Assembly: GCA_910580105.1 (NCBI GenBank)
Contig: CAJTWN010000001.1
Span: 521,888-585,887 of the forward strand
From: an uncultured Clostridia bacterium
Lineage (GTDB): Bacteria; Bacillota; Clostridia; Monoglobales; Monoglobaceae
Direction: 5' to 3'
Length of the DNA: 64,000 nt
Within the stretch, counting starts at the first letter, position 1; the number at the start of each line of letters is the position of its first letter. The notes beneath the pieces are model-generated. The model saw nothing but the letters and a program-made list of their open reading frames with translations, was not told where the DNA came from and ran no database searches. A program made the position numbers and the translations under genes. Shown here piece after piece: positions 34,122 through 42,596 of this stretch.

Positions 34122-34903
34122 ACAAAAAATGTCTGCTCTTATTCATCCTCAGCGCACTCTGCCTGATAACGGCAGGCTGTCAGAAGGACAGCCATATCCC
34201 TCCTTCAGCATCGTCCGCCACGGCATTTCCCGAAAAAGAAGCGGCAGAAAACACCTTGCAGGACGATGCTGAAAAAAGCAGCGGAAATGCAGGCGGCGCA
34301 AGGGATACAGAATCTTTAGATTCCGCTTCTGAACCGCATACCGGACGGCAGTCCGGACCGCAAACCGGACCGCAAACCGAACCACAGTCCGGACCGCAAG
34401 ACGGACCGCTGTCCTCTGCCCATCAGGGCGAAGCCGCCGGCGGCAATACACAGCCGGCTTCTGATGAAGGCATACCACCAGCGGAAAACCCGGAATATAC
34501 AGAAGAAGAACCGGAATTACGGTGTACAATGACCATTGACTGTTCCGCCGTCTTTGACCACCTCGACAAATTTGACCCGGACAAGCTGGATCTCCTGCCG
34601 GCAGACGGGATTCTCTATCAAGCGGAAAACCTCCCCTTTTCCGAAGGGGAGACGGTATTCGACCTGCTGAAACGGGTGACGGCCGCAAACAAGATCCATA
34701 TGGAGTTCAGTTCTTCACCCGTCTATCACACAGCCTATGTCGAAGGCATCAACAACATCTATGAATTTGACTGCGGAGAACTTTCGGGCTGGGAATACCG
34801 GGTCAACGGCTCCAATCCCGGCTATGGCTGCAGTCAGTATACGCTGAAAAACGGAGATGCCGTGGAATGGGTCTATACCTGCGACCTGGGCCGCGGCCGC
34901 TGA
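34118..34903 (+). CDS. DUF4430 lipoprotein (transcobalamin C-terminal-like domain)
   Basis: The 261-residue protein starts with a lipobox (LITAGC, Cys21), followed by a low-complexity linker (about 24-125) with SGPQTGPQTEPQ-type repeats. The C-terminal DUF4430 domain (about 135-258) contains SGWEYRVNGSNPGYGCSQY and KNGDAVEWVYTCDLG, the characteristic match to the C-terminal domain of intrinsic factor/transcobalamin. It is anchored to the outer face of the membrane. With the preceding toroid protein it would rebuild both halves of a transcobalamin-like binder. Cobalamin as ligand is inferred; DUF4430 proteins also occur in other surface proteins. Confidence 0.82.
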   Translation: MNKKCLLLFILSALCLITAGCQKDSHIPPSASSATAFPEKEAAENTLQDDAEKSSGNAGGARDTESLDSASEPHTGRQSGPQTGPQTEPQSGPQDGPLSSAHQGEAAGGNTQPASDEGIPPAENPEYTEEEPELRCTMTIDCSAVFDHLDKFDPDKLDLLPADGILYQAENLPFSEGETVFDLLKRVTAANKIHMEFSSSPVYHTAYVEGINNIYEFDCGELSGWEYRVNGSNPGYGCSQYTLKNGDAVEWVYTCDLGRGR

Positions 34904-34937
34904 TTGACTTCCAATTCTCAGGAAAGGAGCCCACTCC

Positions 34938-35819
34938 ATGACAGACCATTTTGCAAAATTCCACCCGATCACCTGTTTTTGTTATTTCGCGGTCATTCTC
35001 GGCTTTTCTATGGTTTATCTTCATCCGGTCTTCCTCCTGCTCTCCGGGGCAGGGGGCTTTCTCTATGCCTTAATACAGCGGGGCAAAACCGCCCTGCGGT
35101 TTACCCTTGGGGGGCTTCTGCCCCTTCTGGTCTTTTCTGTTGTCATCAATGCCGCCTTCAACCACAAAGGAGCAACCATTTTGACCTACCTGCCGGGCGG
35201 CAATCCCCTCACCGCCGAATCCATCTGGTTCGGCCTCTGTGCCGCCGCCATGTTTGTCACGGTCATCGGCTGGTGTACCTGTCTGACCCCGGCGCTGGAC
35301 ACGGATAAGCTTATCTGTCTTTTCGGGCGGCTTCTCCCCTCCCTGTCCCTGCTCCTTTCCATGATCCTTGGCTTTCTGCCCCGGTGCCGGCGGCAGTTTT
35401 CGGCAATCTATACTGCACAAAAACAGCTGCTCCCCGGCACAAACAGCCGCCGGCAGAAACTGCGGCTTGGACTGCAAAGTCTTTCCATCCTGCTGACCTA
35501 TGTGCTGGAAACATCCATCGACACCGCCGACAGTATGCACGCACGCGGCTTTGGCATGCGGCGGCGGACGGCATATTCCACCTTCCGCTTCCGCCCGGCA
35601 GATATTGCCCTCCTGACCGGCATCCTGCCGGCAGCGGCCTTTTTGATTTACAGCCACGCCGTCTGGGGGGATTTTGTCACCTTCTTCCCGCTCTTCCGGC
35701 TGAGACAAACCCCCGCCTTTTTGTTTACCGCCGCAGTTTACGGCATGCTCTGCTTTCTGCCTGCGGCCATTAATTTCTTGGAGGAAACCAAATGGAACAG
35801 ATTGAAATCCAACATTTGA
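34938..35819 (+). CDS. ecfT: Energy-coupling factor transporter transmembrane protein EcfT
   Basis: A 293-residue protein with about five to six membrane helices and the EcfT coupling motif TADSMHARGFGMRRRTAY at about 196-213. EcfT links the two ATPases to the substrate-binding S component. Its C terminus overlaps the ATPase fusion gene by 28 bp, which ensures equal synthesis. The Shine-Dalgarno AAAGGAG is 14 bases upstream of the ATG. Confidence 0.9.
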   Translation: MTDHFAKFHPITCFCYFAVILGFSMVYLHPVFLLLSGAGGFLYALIQRGKTALRFTLGGLLPLLVFSVVINAAFNHKGATILTYLPGGNPLTAESIWFGLCAAAMFVTVIGWCTCLTPALDTDKLICLFGRLLPSLSLLLSMILGFLPRCRRQFSAIYTAQKQLLPGTNSRRQKLRLGLQSLSILLTYVLETSIDTADSMHARGFGMRRRTAYSTFRFRPADIALLTGILPAAAFLIYSHAVWGDFVTFFPLFRLRQTPAFLFTAAVYGMLCFLPAAINFLEETKWNRLKSNI

Positions 35820-38458
35820 CCTTTACCTATCCCGGTGCAGATACGCCGGCGCTGAACGATGTCTCTCTTTCCCTCGCGCCCGGCTCTTTTTCTGTGCTCT
35901 GCGGACGTTCCGGCAGCGGAAAATCCACCCTGCTCCGGCAGCTGAAACCTGCCCTTGCACCCAATGGCAAAAGGGCGGGCATGATTCTTTATAACGGGAC
36001 GCCGCTCTCTGCCTTGGACGGGGAAACCGCCGCAAAGGAAATCGGTTTTCTTCTCCAGAATCCGGACCGGCAGATGGTCACTGACAAGGTATGGCACGAA
36101 CTCGCCTTCGGCCTTGAAAACCTCGGCCTGTCCCAGCAGGAAATCCACCTTCGGGTGGGGGAAACCGCCGCCTATTTCGGCATGGAATCCTGGTTCTACC
36201 GGGAGACCAGCCAACTTTCCGGCGGACAGAAGCAGCTCCTTGCCCTGGCCAGCGCCATGGCGCTGCGCCCCAAAATTCTCCTCCTCGACGAACCAACCGC
36301 CCAGCTGGACCCCATTCATACCGAAAACTTTTGGGCCGCTCTGAAAAAGATTAATCAAAACCTGGGCGTTACCATCCTCCTCTCAGAACACCGTCTGGAA
36401 CAAGTCCTTCCCCTCTGTGACCGGCTCGTCGTCATGGAAGAAGGAAAAATTTCTTTCAGCGATTGGCCGCAGAAAACTGTCAAAACCCTGATAGAAACCG
36501 GACACCCTATGTCCCTTGCGGCGCCGGACGCCGCCCGGATCTGTGCCGGGCTTACCATGGGGAATTCCCTGCCTTCAGAAGCGCAGGAACCGCTTTATAG
36601 TGATGGCAAACTTCCTCTTAGCATCAAGGAGGGGAGGACCTTTCTTTCAGATTATACTGCCGTCCATCCGCCGAAAGAAGGGGTACCGGCGGCACAGCCG
36701 GCGGCTTCTGCTCCCGTTGTCCTCTCTGCCAAAAATCTATGGTTCCGCTATGAAAAAGAGGGCCGGGATATTTTGCACGGTCTTTCTCTCTCTGTAGAAA
36801 AAGGCAGTCTGTTCGCCGTCATGGGCGGAACCGGCAGCGGCAAATCCACCCTGCTTTCCCTGCTCTCCGGCAATCAAAAGCCCCTCAGCGGAAAAATCTC
36901 GGCACAGGGCAGGGTTCTCCGCCTGCCCCAGGATCCTGCCTGCCTGTTTCTCAAAGACACGGTGGAAAAGGATCTGCTTTCGGTGACAGCAGACAGAAAA
37001 CAGGTAAAAGAAACCGCCGGATTGTGCGGAATTTCTCATCTGCTAAGCCGGCATCCCTTCGACCTTTCGGGCGGCGAACTGCAGCGGGCCGCCCTGGCAA
37101 AGCTTCTGCTCTGCCGGCCGGACATCCTGCTTCTGGATGAACCCACAAAGGGGATGGACGCCTTTTTCAAGACCGAACTTGCAGGTATTTTCACACAGCT
37201 GCGTTCCTGCGGCATGACCATCCTCATGGTCTCTCATGACGTAAATTTCTGTGCAGAACACGCCTCCGGCTGCGCCTTTCTGTTTGGCGGCGAACTCACC
37301 GCCTTTGCCGATACCCGAAGTTTTTTTGCCGGGAACAACTATTACACAACCGATGCCCGCCGGATTTCATCCGGCATCCTTCCTCGGTGTATTACCGCCA
37401 AAGAAGTTCTGGCCTGTTTTCAAAAAGAAATACCCGGTCCCCTGCATCCAAATTCACCGGAAAACTCTGCCTCCCACAATGGGGAAACACTTTCCCCGGC
37501 AGAAAAAGCCGGTTCGGAAAAAACAGCCACTTGGCAGGATCCAACGCAAAATTCCGCCTCCCACAATGGGGAAGCACTCTCCCCGGCAGAAAAAGCCAGA
37601 ACGAAAAAAACAGCCACTTGGCAGGATATAACGCAAAACTCCGCCTCCACCAATGGGGAAACACTCCCCCCGGCAGAAAAAGCCGGTAATATCGCCCCCC
37701 CTCCCCAACAGGATGCAAATGCTCCTCCGTTCCCGGAACGAAAACACAGCAAAAACTTCTATACCCTGCTCAGCTGCCTTTTCCTGCTGGTCAGCGTTCC
37801 GCTTATCCTCTGGACCGGCATCCGGTATTTTGACGACCGGCGGTATTACTTCATCAGCCTGTGTATCCTCGGCTGTGCGCTGGCGGCCTCTGCCATTGAC
37901 TTCGAGGGCAGGCGGCCCAGGGCAAGGGAACTTGTCCTGATTGCCGTCATGACCGGAACCGCTGTTTTGTCACGGTCGGCCCTTTATATGGTTCCGCAGT
38001 TCAAGCCCATGACCGCCATGGTCATCATTGCCGGCATCTCAATGGGCAGCCGCTATGGATTTGCCACCGGCGCACTGGCCGCCTTTATCTCGAACTTTTT
38101 CTTCGGACAGGGGCCCTGGACGCCATGGCAGATGTTCGCCTATGGCATCATCGGTTTCACTGCCGGCCTGCTGCCGGAAACACTGAAAAAATGCGGCTCA
38201 AAGGCCGCCGTCCTTCTTCTTTCATTGTTCGGATTTTTGGCAACCCTCGTTTTCTATGGCGGCATCATGAACCCGGCCAGCATACTTATGACGCAGGCGG
38301 ATGCAAGTTTCGGCGTTCTGCTGGCAAGCTATCTGCCCGGCCTGCCCTTTGACCTGATGCACGGGGTATCAACCGCTGTCTTTCTGCTTTTATTGGCAAA
38401 ACCCATCCGCAAAAAGGTGGAGCGGATACAGCAGAAATATGGTCTGCTGCTGCATTAA
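35792..38458 (+). CDS. Single-chain ECF transporter EcfA-EcfA'-EcfS fusion
   Basis: An 888-residue fusion. ATPase 1 (1-235): Walker A GRSGSGKST (38-46), QNPDRQMV Q-loop, LSGGQKQ (142-148), LLLDEPTAQLD. ATPase 2 (about 310-525): GGTGSGKST (345-353), LSGGELQ (425-431), LLLDEPTKGMD. A linker (555-650) carries three 29-residue repeats. The S component (about 655-888) has about six membrane helices and the motifs QFKPMTAMVIIAGISMGSRY and SNFFFGQGPWTPWQMFAYG, which resemble the CbrT-type cobalamin S component. The ATG follows GGAGG inside ecfT. Substrate assignment to cobalamin is likely but not proven. Confidence 0.9.
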   Translation: MEQIEIQHLTFTYPGADTPALNDVSLSLAPGSFSVLCGRSGSGKSTLLRQLKPALAPNGKRAGMILYNGTPLSALDGETAAKEIGFLLQNPDRQMVTDKVWHELAFGLENLGLSQQEIHLRVGETAAYFGMESWFYRETSQLSGGQKQLLALASAMALRPKILLLDEPTAQLDPIHTENFWAALKKINQNLGVTILLSEHRLEQVLPLCDRLVVMEEGKISFSDWPQKTVKTLIETGHPMSLAAPDAARICAGLTMGNSLPSEAQEPLYSDGKLPLSIKEGRTFLSDYTAVHPPKEGVPAAQPAASAPVVLSAKNLWFRYEKEGRDILHGLSLSVEKGSLFAVMGGTGSGKSTLLSLLSGNQKPLSGKISAQGRVLRLPQDPACLFLKDTVEKDLLSVTADRKQVKETAGLCGISHLLSRHPFDLSGGELQRAALAKLLLCRPDILLLDEPTKGMDAFFKTELAGIFTQLRSCGMTILMVSHDVNFCAEHASGCAFLFGGELTAFADTRSFFAGNNYYTTDARRISSGILPRCITAKEVLACFQKEIPGPLHPNSPENSASHNGETLSPAEKAGSEKTATWQDPTQNSASHNGEALSPAEKARTKKTATWQDITQNSASTNGETLPPAEKAGNIAPPPQQDANAPPFPERKHSKNFYTLLSCLFLLVSVPLILWTGIRYFDDRRYYFISLCILGCALAASAIDFEGRRPRARELVLIAVMTGTAVLSRSALYMVPQFKPMTAMVIIAGISMGSRYGFATGALAAFISNFFFGQGPWTPWQMFAYGIIGFTAGLLPETLKKCGSKAAVLLLSLFGFLATLVFYGGIMNPASILMTQADASFGVLLASYLPGLPFDLMHGVSTAVFLLLLAKPIRKKVERIQQKYGLLLH
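37463..37711 (+). repeat. In-frame 87-bp tandem repeats in the fusion linker
   Basis: Three units, the third partial, begin at about 37463, 37550 and 37637. Each encodes NSASHNGETLSPAEKA followed by a KTATWQD-type tail. The length is a multiple of three, so copy-number change would lengthen or shorten the linker between ATPase 2 and the S component without breaking the frame. Confidence 0.9.
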
Positions 38459-38539
38459 AAAACAATGCATCCCTTTTACAGATTGTTCCACACGTCATCA
38501 GTTCGGTGAGAAAAATCAAAAAAATCAATTCTTATCTTA

Positions 38540-38701
38540 TTATTTTTCACCCGGCGAATCGGACGATTCTTGTTTTGTTTTTAAATATTGTTCTTTTTCT
38601 ATATGGGCTGAAAACCTGTCATCCAACGTTTCAGCGGAGAACTGTACGCCTGCCGGAAAACGGAAGCGGAACCTACCGCCTATAAAGACGGAGGACATCA
38701 T
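38540..38701 (-). CDS. Possible small ORF, 53 residues
   Basis: An ORF starting ATG 38701 reads MSSVFIGGRFRFRFPAGVQF and ends DSPGEK. Its composition is protein-like, but there is no Shine-Dalgarno and I do not recognise it. It lies between the ECF operon stop and the 38.7 kb hairpin, on the opposite strand. It may be a fragment or chance. Confidence 0.2.
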   Translation of the reverse strand: MMSSVFIGGRFRFRFPAGVQFSAETLDDRFSAHIEKEQYLKTKQESSDSPGEK

Positions 38702-38716
38702 TTGTTTCGTTATATT

Positions 38717-38742
38717 GGCGGCATAAGATAATTTATGCCGCC
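38717..38742 (+). terminator. Hairpin, probable terminator of the ECF operon
   Basis: GGCGGCATAA pairs perfectly with TTATGCCGCC around GATAAT. It is followed by CATCTTCTATATTTC, a weak T-tract. It lies 259 bases after the fusion gene stop. Confidence 0.5.
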
Positions 38743-38849
38743 ATCTTCTATATTTCAATCATTTTTTCATTTCTGTTTGCATAAATACCACCCACACATA
38801 ATTTTTGTAAACAAAAATACCATGCTGTGAGGATAAATGTCTGCAAGAA

Positions 38850-39060
38850 TCCCTAAAGTAAACTAAAGTAAATTAAACTAAACAAAACTAAAGGAAAAGA
38901 AAGGAAAGCAGAGCAAACCAAAGGATAACAAATCCAAAGGAAAAGGAAAGCAGACCAAAAAGAAACCAAACATAAATTATATTTATATATAAATAAATAT
39001 AAAACCAAACCAAAGTGAAAAGAAAGAAAAAGCCGAGATACTGCCCGGCAAAAAAGAAAA
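38850..39060. other. A-rich, purine-biased low-complexity tract
   Basis: About 200 bp dominated by A with short G/C interruptions, such as repeated variants of ACTAAAGTAAA and AAAGGAAAAGAAAGGAAAGC, and very few T until 38970. It is noncoding. The whole stretch 38743-39278 holds no supported gene. It separates the housekeeping segment from the toxin locus. Confidence 0.8.
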
Positions 39061-39278
39061 GAAAACCGGTGTGCATATTTGTTAAAAAACCCCTTTTATT
39101 TTCCGCATCCGGTTCGAAACGAATAATCCTGCTATACATTGATTCTTTTCACAAAACAGCCGCAATTTTTTGCTGCACAGCACATCGTTTGCAACAAGGA
39201 AGACTTCATTGTAACATGGGAACATTTTTCCATATTTACTTTGCAATCATTGTCTGCTATGTTCAAGAGGCGGCATAA

Positions 39279-39989
39279 TTTTATATTGATAATAATTCTC
39301 CGTTGGAGCAGTCGCAAAGCGTTCTGATAAAAAATGCTTTTAAACCGGAAGGACATATAACCGATTGGTGGAAGACCAATATGAATCCACAGTCTGAAAA
39401 ATGGAATGCTCATATCAATACCGAATCGGATATTCTGCCGCTGTATTATAGTGATCCGGCAAACGGAATGAATTGGGTCTTTGACACGGATCGTGACTAT
39501 CGTGACAGCTCCTATCTTCCGCCTGGTTATCTTGAGGCTTCAACAAATGGAAGCTCGAATAATAGTATTGCGTGCAATATGGGGGATTATGGAGTAAAAA
39601 CGACCTATCAGATGAATGTATATAATGCGACTGATGAGCCGCGAACTTTTGTCTATCGGGTGGATACCGTGTCCAATCTATTCCTGGTGATTAGAAATGC
39701 AAACGGAAGTTATAAAAGGTTTGAAGTCAACGGCCAAAGTATGAATGCGATCTGTACAGGAACGGTACGGGGAACCAGTCAGCTGTATCCTACAGATACA
39801 GGAGATGTAACCGTCAAACTACCCATTGTAAATGAATGGGGCGACATAGGAGGAAAGCAAACGCAGGTAAATCATGTAACAGAATTGGAGGTTCGTATAC
39901 CGCCTAAAAGTTTTCAGACATTTTATATTGATCAAGTATTGGCCACTGGAGATCCGGGTTCAATTCCAACCAGAGTATTTTACAGATAG
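39279..39989 (+). pseudogene. C-terminal fragment of an exported (stalk-type?) protein
   Basis: The frame is open from just after a stop at 39276 and has no ATG or ribosome site at its start; the first possible codon is TTG 39303. It reads like a secreted protein's C-terminal part (GHITDWWKTNMNPQSEKWN, YYSDPANGMNWVFDTDRDYR, ending TRVFYR). I do not recognise the family with confidence. Its stop lies one base from the edge of the rhs duplication, so it looks like a gene truncated at its 5' end by rearrangement and left against the toxin array. Confidence 0.6.
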
Positions 39990-41240
39990 TTTGTCATATC
40001 CATACTCTGTTGTCTCGTTCAGCTCATTCCTCGTATTCAGCAGCTGCGACAGGTCGTTGTATGTAAAACAGCTCTTCCGACCGGCTGATACCAGCTCCCC
40101 TTCCGGCGTTTCTTCACGCCCGGTCTCTATGCTGGTGTTGTTCCCCATATAGTCATACGTGTATACCGTGGTTACAGGATTTTCACGCAGTACATAGCCG
40201 CCGTTTTCCGCCCGTTTGCTCAGGCCCGATTCCTTCACCACACGGCCCAATACGTCGAATTCCGCACGGGTCTTCACCCCCACTGCGTCCGTCACCGTCT
40301 GGGTCAGCCCTGCGTCGTCATAGGATACCTGCACCGCTGATGATTCCACATCCGGCGCTTCCGCCTCCAGTGTTCCGTTGCTGATCTCCGGATATGTCAC
40401 TTGGGTTACACGGCCCTGCCAGTCATACCTGTACTCCGTTTCGTTCCCGTTTGTGTCCCATACCGATACGGGCTTTCCTAACGCGTCATAGGCATATTCC
40501 GCAAGCGTCACCTTTCCTGTTTCCTTTCTCTCTTCCTGTTTCATCAGGCGGCCGTATGGATCATAGGTTTCTTCTGTCACATATGCCGGATCCTCTGTAT
40601 TCAGGTTCTTTGCTGTGGTGATCACCTTATTCTCCGACGAACTGCTCACCCCACTGATTTCGCTGCTGATGTTCTTCAGCTTATATTCATAGCTTATCTG
40701 CGTTCCGTCCGCCGCCGTCTCTGTTTTCAGCGCACCGTTCCGATAATATTCATTGCTTTTTGTACGTCCCAGTCCGTCCGTTTCTGTCTTCACCTGTCCG
40801 TCCGGCGTATACGTATAGTGCGTACTGATCTCCTGGGGTGTCATCTCAAATTCTGTATTATACGTCTCTGCCGTTTTGCTGACACTGGACGGAAAACGAT
40901 AATGGTTCCCATCCAAATCGGTATATGTGAAACGGGTGGTTCCCAAATCCTGTTCCACGCCATTTGTTTTATCCACAACGTTTGTGGTATCAATGTTCCC
41001 CTTATGGTCTGCATTATATACATTCGTTGTGATGATTTGACGGTTGTTCTTATACATCTCTGTTACCTTGGCCACGTTCAGCCCGTCCGCCGTCAGTTCA
41101 CACTTTTTCACATGTGCATCCGGCGTTCCGGCATATTTCGTCTCCGTATCCAGCTGATGATATTTGGACGCGTCATAATATGTATATGTCGTCTTTCCCA
41201 CTATTGGCTGATTGCTCTCTGTCAGGTTCCCATATCCGTC
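39990..41240 (-). pseudogene. Orphan copy of the rhs YD-repeat middle segment
   Basis: This 1251 bp block matches 57396-58646 of the main rhs gene over an identical length (1251 bp in both) with almost no differences; one seen is C at 40022 against T. It encodes residues equivalent to about 936-1352 of the RHS protein (GYGNLTESNQ to TTEYGYDK). There is no promoter, start codon, signal peptide or tip, so it is not a functional gene. The match stops abruptly at both ends: at a plus-strand gene fragment on the left and 23 bp from an immunity gene stop on the right. Confidence 0.9.
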
Positions 41241-41263
41241 TGCATCAACTTGTTTTATATTGT

Positions 41264-41758
41264 TTAAAATCCTATTAAACTTTTTCTTAAAGGCGGATGG
41301 CTATCCCAGTCTGTTCCATCTAAATCAAATACCCTAAAATATGGTTTAATCCTAAGTTCCCTTAATAAAGGGATACCTCCATAGGAGTCATCTATACATT
41401 TTAAACCTTTAAATGTATAGATGACTCGAGCACTATATTGCGCTTGCTTTCTATATTCCTCAATCAACAAATGTTTTTCATTATTATACGTAATATAGAC
41501 CTTTGTTTTCAAAGTATCAACATCATTATATTGAGGCAGGATAATTATTTTTTCAAAAGGGTTTATTTTGGGAATTTCCACTTTAATATCAGAGTTTTCA
41601 TATGAGATATAAGCTCCTTCAATTGAATTCCAAGTTCTATTATCTATTTCTAAAGTTAATCTTGCATCGTAATATGGTGGAAAAGTACTTAAAAAGTAAA
41701 ATATGACAAAAAATAATATAACTATCCCATAAATTAGTTTAATTATAAATTTTTTCAT
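41264..41758 (-). CDS. Orphan candidate immunity protein, membrane-anchored
   Basis: A protein of 164 residues with an N-terminal membrane anchor (about 3-25, IIKLIYGIVILFFVIFYFL) and an extracytoplasmic domain I do not recognise. No toxin domain precedes it. Instead the shared promoter-leader-palindrome module sits directly upstream, so it is an immunity-only cassette by position. ATG 41758 follows GGAGGG. A strongly AT-rich gene. Confidence 0.6.
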   Translation of the reverse strand: MKKFIIKLIYGIVILFFVIFYFLSTFPPYYDARLTLEIDNRTWNSIEGAYISYENSDIKVEIPKINPFEKIIILPQYNDVDTLKTKVYITYNNEKHLLIEEYRKQAQYSARVIYTFKGLKCIDDSYGGIPLLRELRIKPYFRVFDLDGTDWDSHPPLRKSLIGF

Positions 41759-41800
41759 TATCTTGCCCTCCATTGTGGTGTGGTTAACACGCTCTCACCA

Positions 41801-41897
41801 TTGAATACAAATGTATTCAATTCTCCTTATTCACCTTCCACACTTGAACTCATCTCCTTTTGTGTCGTATTTTACCATACTTTTTTCTGCTTTTCAA
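41801..41897 (-). promoter_or_regulatory. Cassette control module 1: promoter, leader, palindrome
   Basis: On the minus strand TTGAAA (41892-41897) and TAAAAT (41869-41874) are 17 bp apart. A leader with AAGGAGATGAG and a second AAGGAG follows, then the 9-2-9 palindrome TTGAATACA-AA-TGTATTCAA (41801-41820). It drives the orphan immunity gene. In this copy the leader ORF begins with GTG instead of ATG. Confidence 0.75.
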
Positions 41898-41963
41898 TCT
41901 TTTTTTATTGCACAAACTTAACTTCATTTTGTATTAAATGTATAAAATTCACGGCATTCAACT

Positions 41964-42008
41964 TAAAAAAGGTGCCAGTTTCACAAAATATGGAACCGGC
42001 ACCTTTTA
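41964..42008 (-). terminator. Terminator of cassette 2
   Basis: The stem GGTGCCGGTTCC / AAACTGGCACC is followed on the minus strand by TTTTTTAAG. It lies about 40 bases after the stop of the 42.05 kb gene and is almost identical to the terminator at 44.11 kb. Confidence 0.85.
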
Positions 42009-42049
42009 TTCTTTTTTCATCTACATAACAGCTTTTGTTTTAGCAACTT

Positions 42050-42595
42050 TTAATTATCTGCTCGTTCCCTTGGCAGAATTTTATGTGGATCTTGATTATT
42101 ATCTTTATAATCTTTAATGGTTATTTCCCCTGTATAACATGATATATCTACTATAACACTTTCCGAAAACTCAAATTCTGCTTTAATCCCAAAATATGCA
42201 TTGCGTCCTGTACTATATTCACGCATTGAATAAACTGTTTTATCCGTAATCCTATCTGCATAATGTTCCTGTATAATTGCTTTACATATTGTTTCTCCAG
42301 TTTCTTCATCATTAATTATGGTTTTCCCTCTTTTATCCTGCATTGTTATTTCCTGAGATTTTTCATCCCATTCAATATCTTTGTCATAATAATTCGCATA
42401 ATCTCTTAACGATACATACGTCCGATCTTTATATGAAATTATTGGATCTCCCAAATAATCATTCATTGGCGCATCATCCGCTACTATCATATAATTTACT
42501 ATATTCGCTTCTATTTTATTTTCTGCAGCTGCCAATACTGTCACTCCTATCACCATCATTATCATTACACTTATACATATTTTTCTTTTCTTCAT
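42050..42595 (-). CDS. Candidate immunity protein with stalk-like domain, exported (copy A)
   Basis: The 181-residue protein has a signal peptide (1-24, VLAAA) and a segment SYKDRTYVSLRDYANYYDKDIEWDEKSQEITM in pieces that matches the copper-amine-oxidase N-terminal 'stalk' domain seen in Clostridia surface proteins. It starts two bases after the stop of the caspase-like toxin frame, the immunity position. It is a close homologue of the gene at 44198; the first 105 residues are nearly identical and the C-terminal third has diverged. The immunity role is inferred from position. Confidence 0.6.
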   Translation of the reverse strand: MKKRKICISVMIMMVIGVTVLAAAENKIEANIVNYMIVADDAPMNDYLGDPIISYKDRTYVSLRDYANYYDKDIEWDEKSQEITMQDKRGKTIINDEETGETICKAIIQEHYADRITDKTVYSMREYSTGRNAYFGIKAEFEFSESVIVDISCYTGEITIKDYKDNNQDPHKILPRERADN

Positions 42596-42596
42596 C

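Noticed and set aside
37251..37752. Overlapping ORFs with repeats inside the ECF fusion gene
   Set aside because: They are other-frame shadows of the 87 bp in-frame repeats in the fusion linker.
39303..39989. Functional gene starting at TTG 39303
   Set aside because: No ribosome site, an in-frame stop just upstream, and the sequence reads as the C-terminal end of a longer exported protein.
39960..41201. Independent 413-residue RHS protein
   Set aside because: It is an internal copy of the main rhs gene without start, signal peptide or tip, and its ends are abrupt homology breaks.
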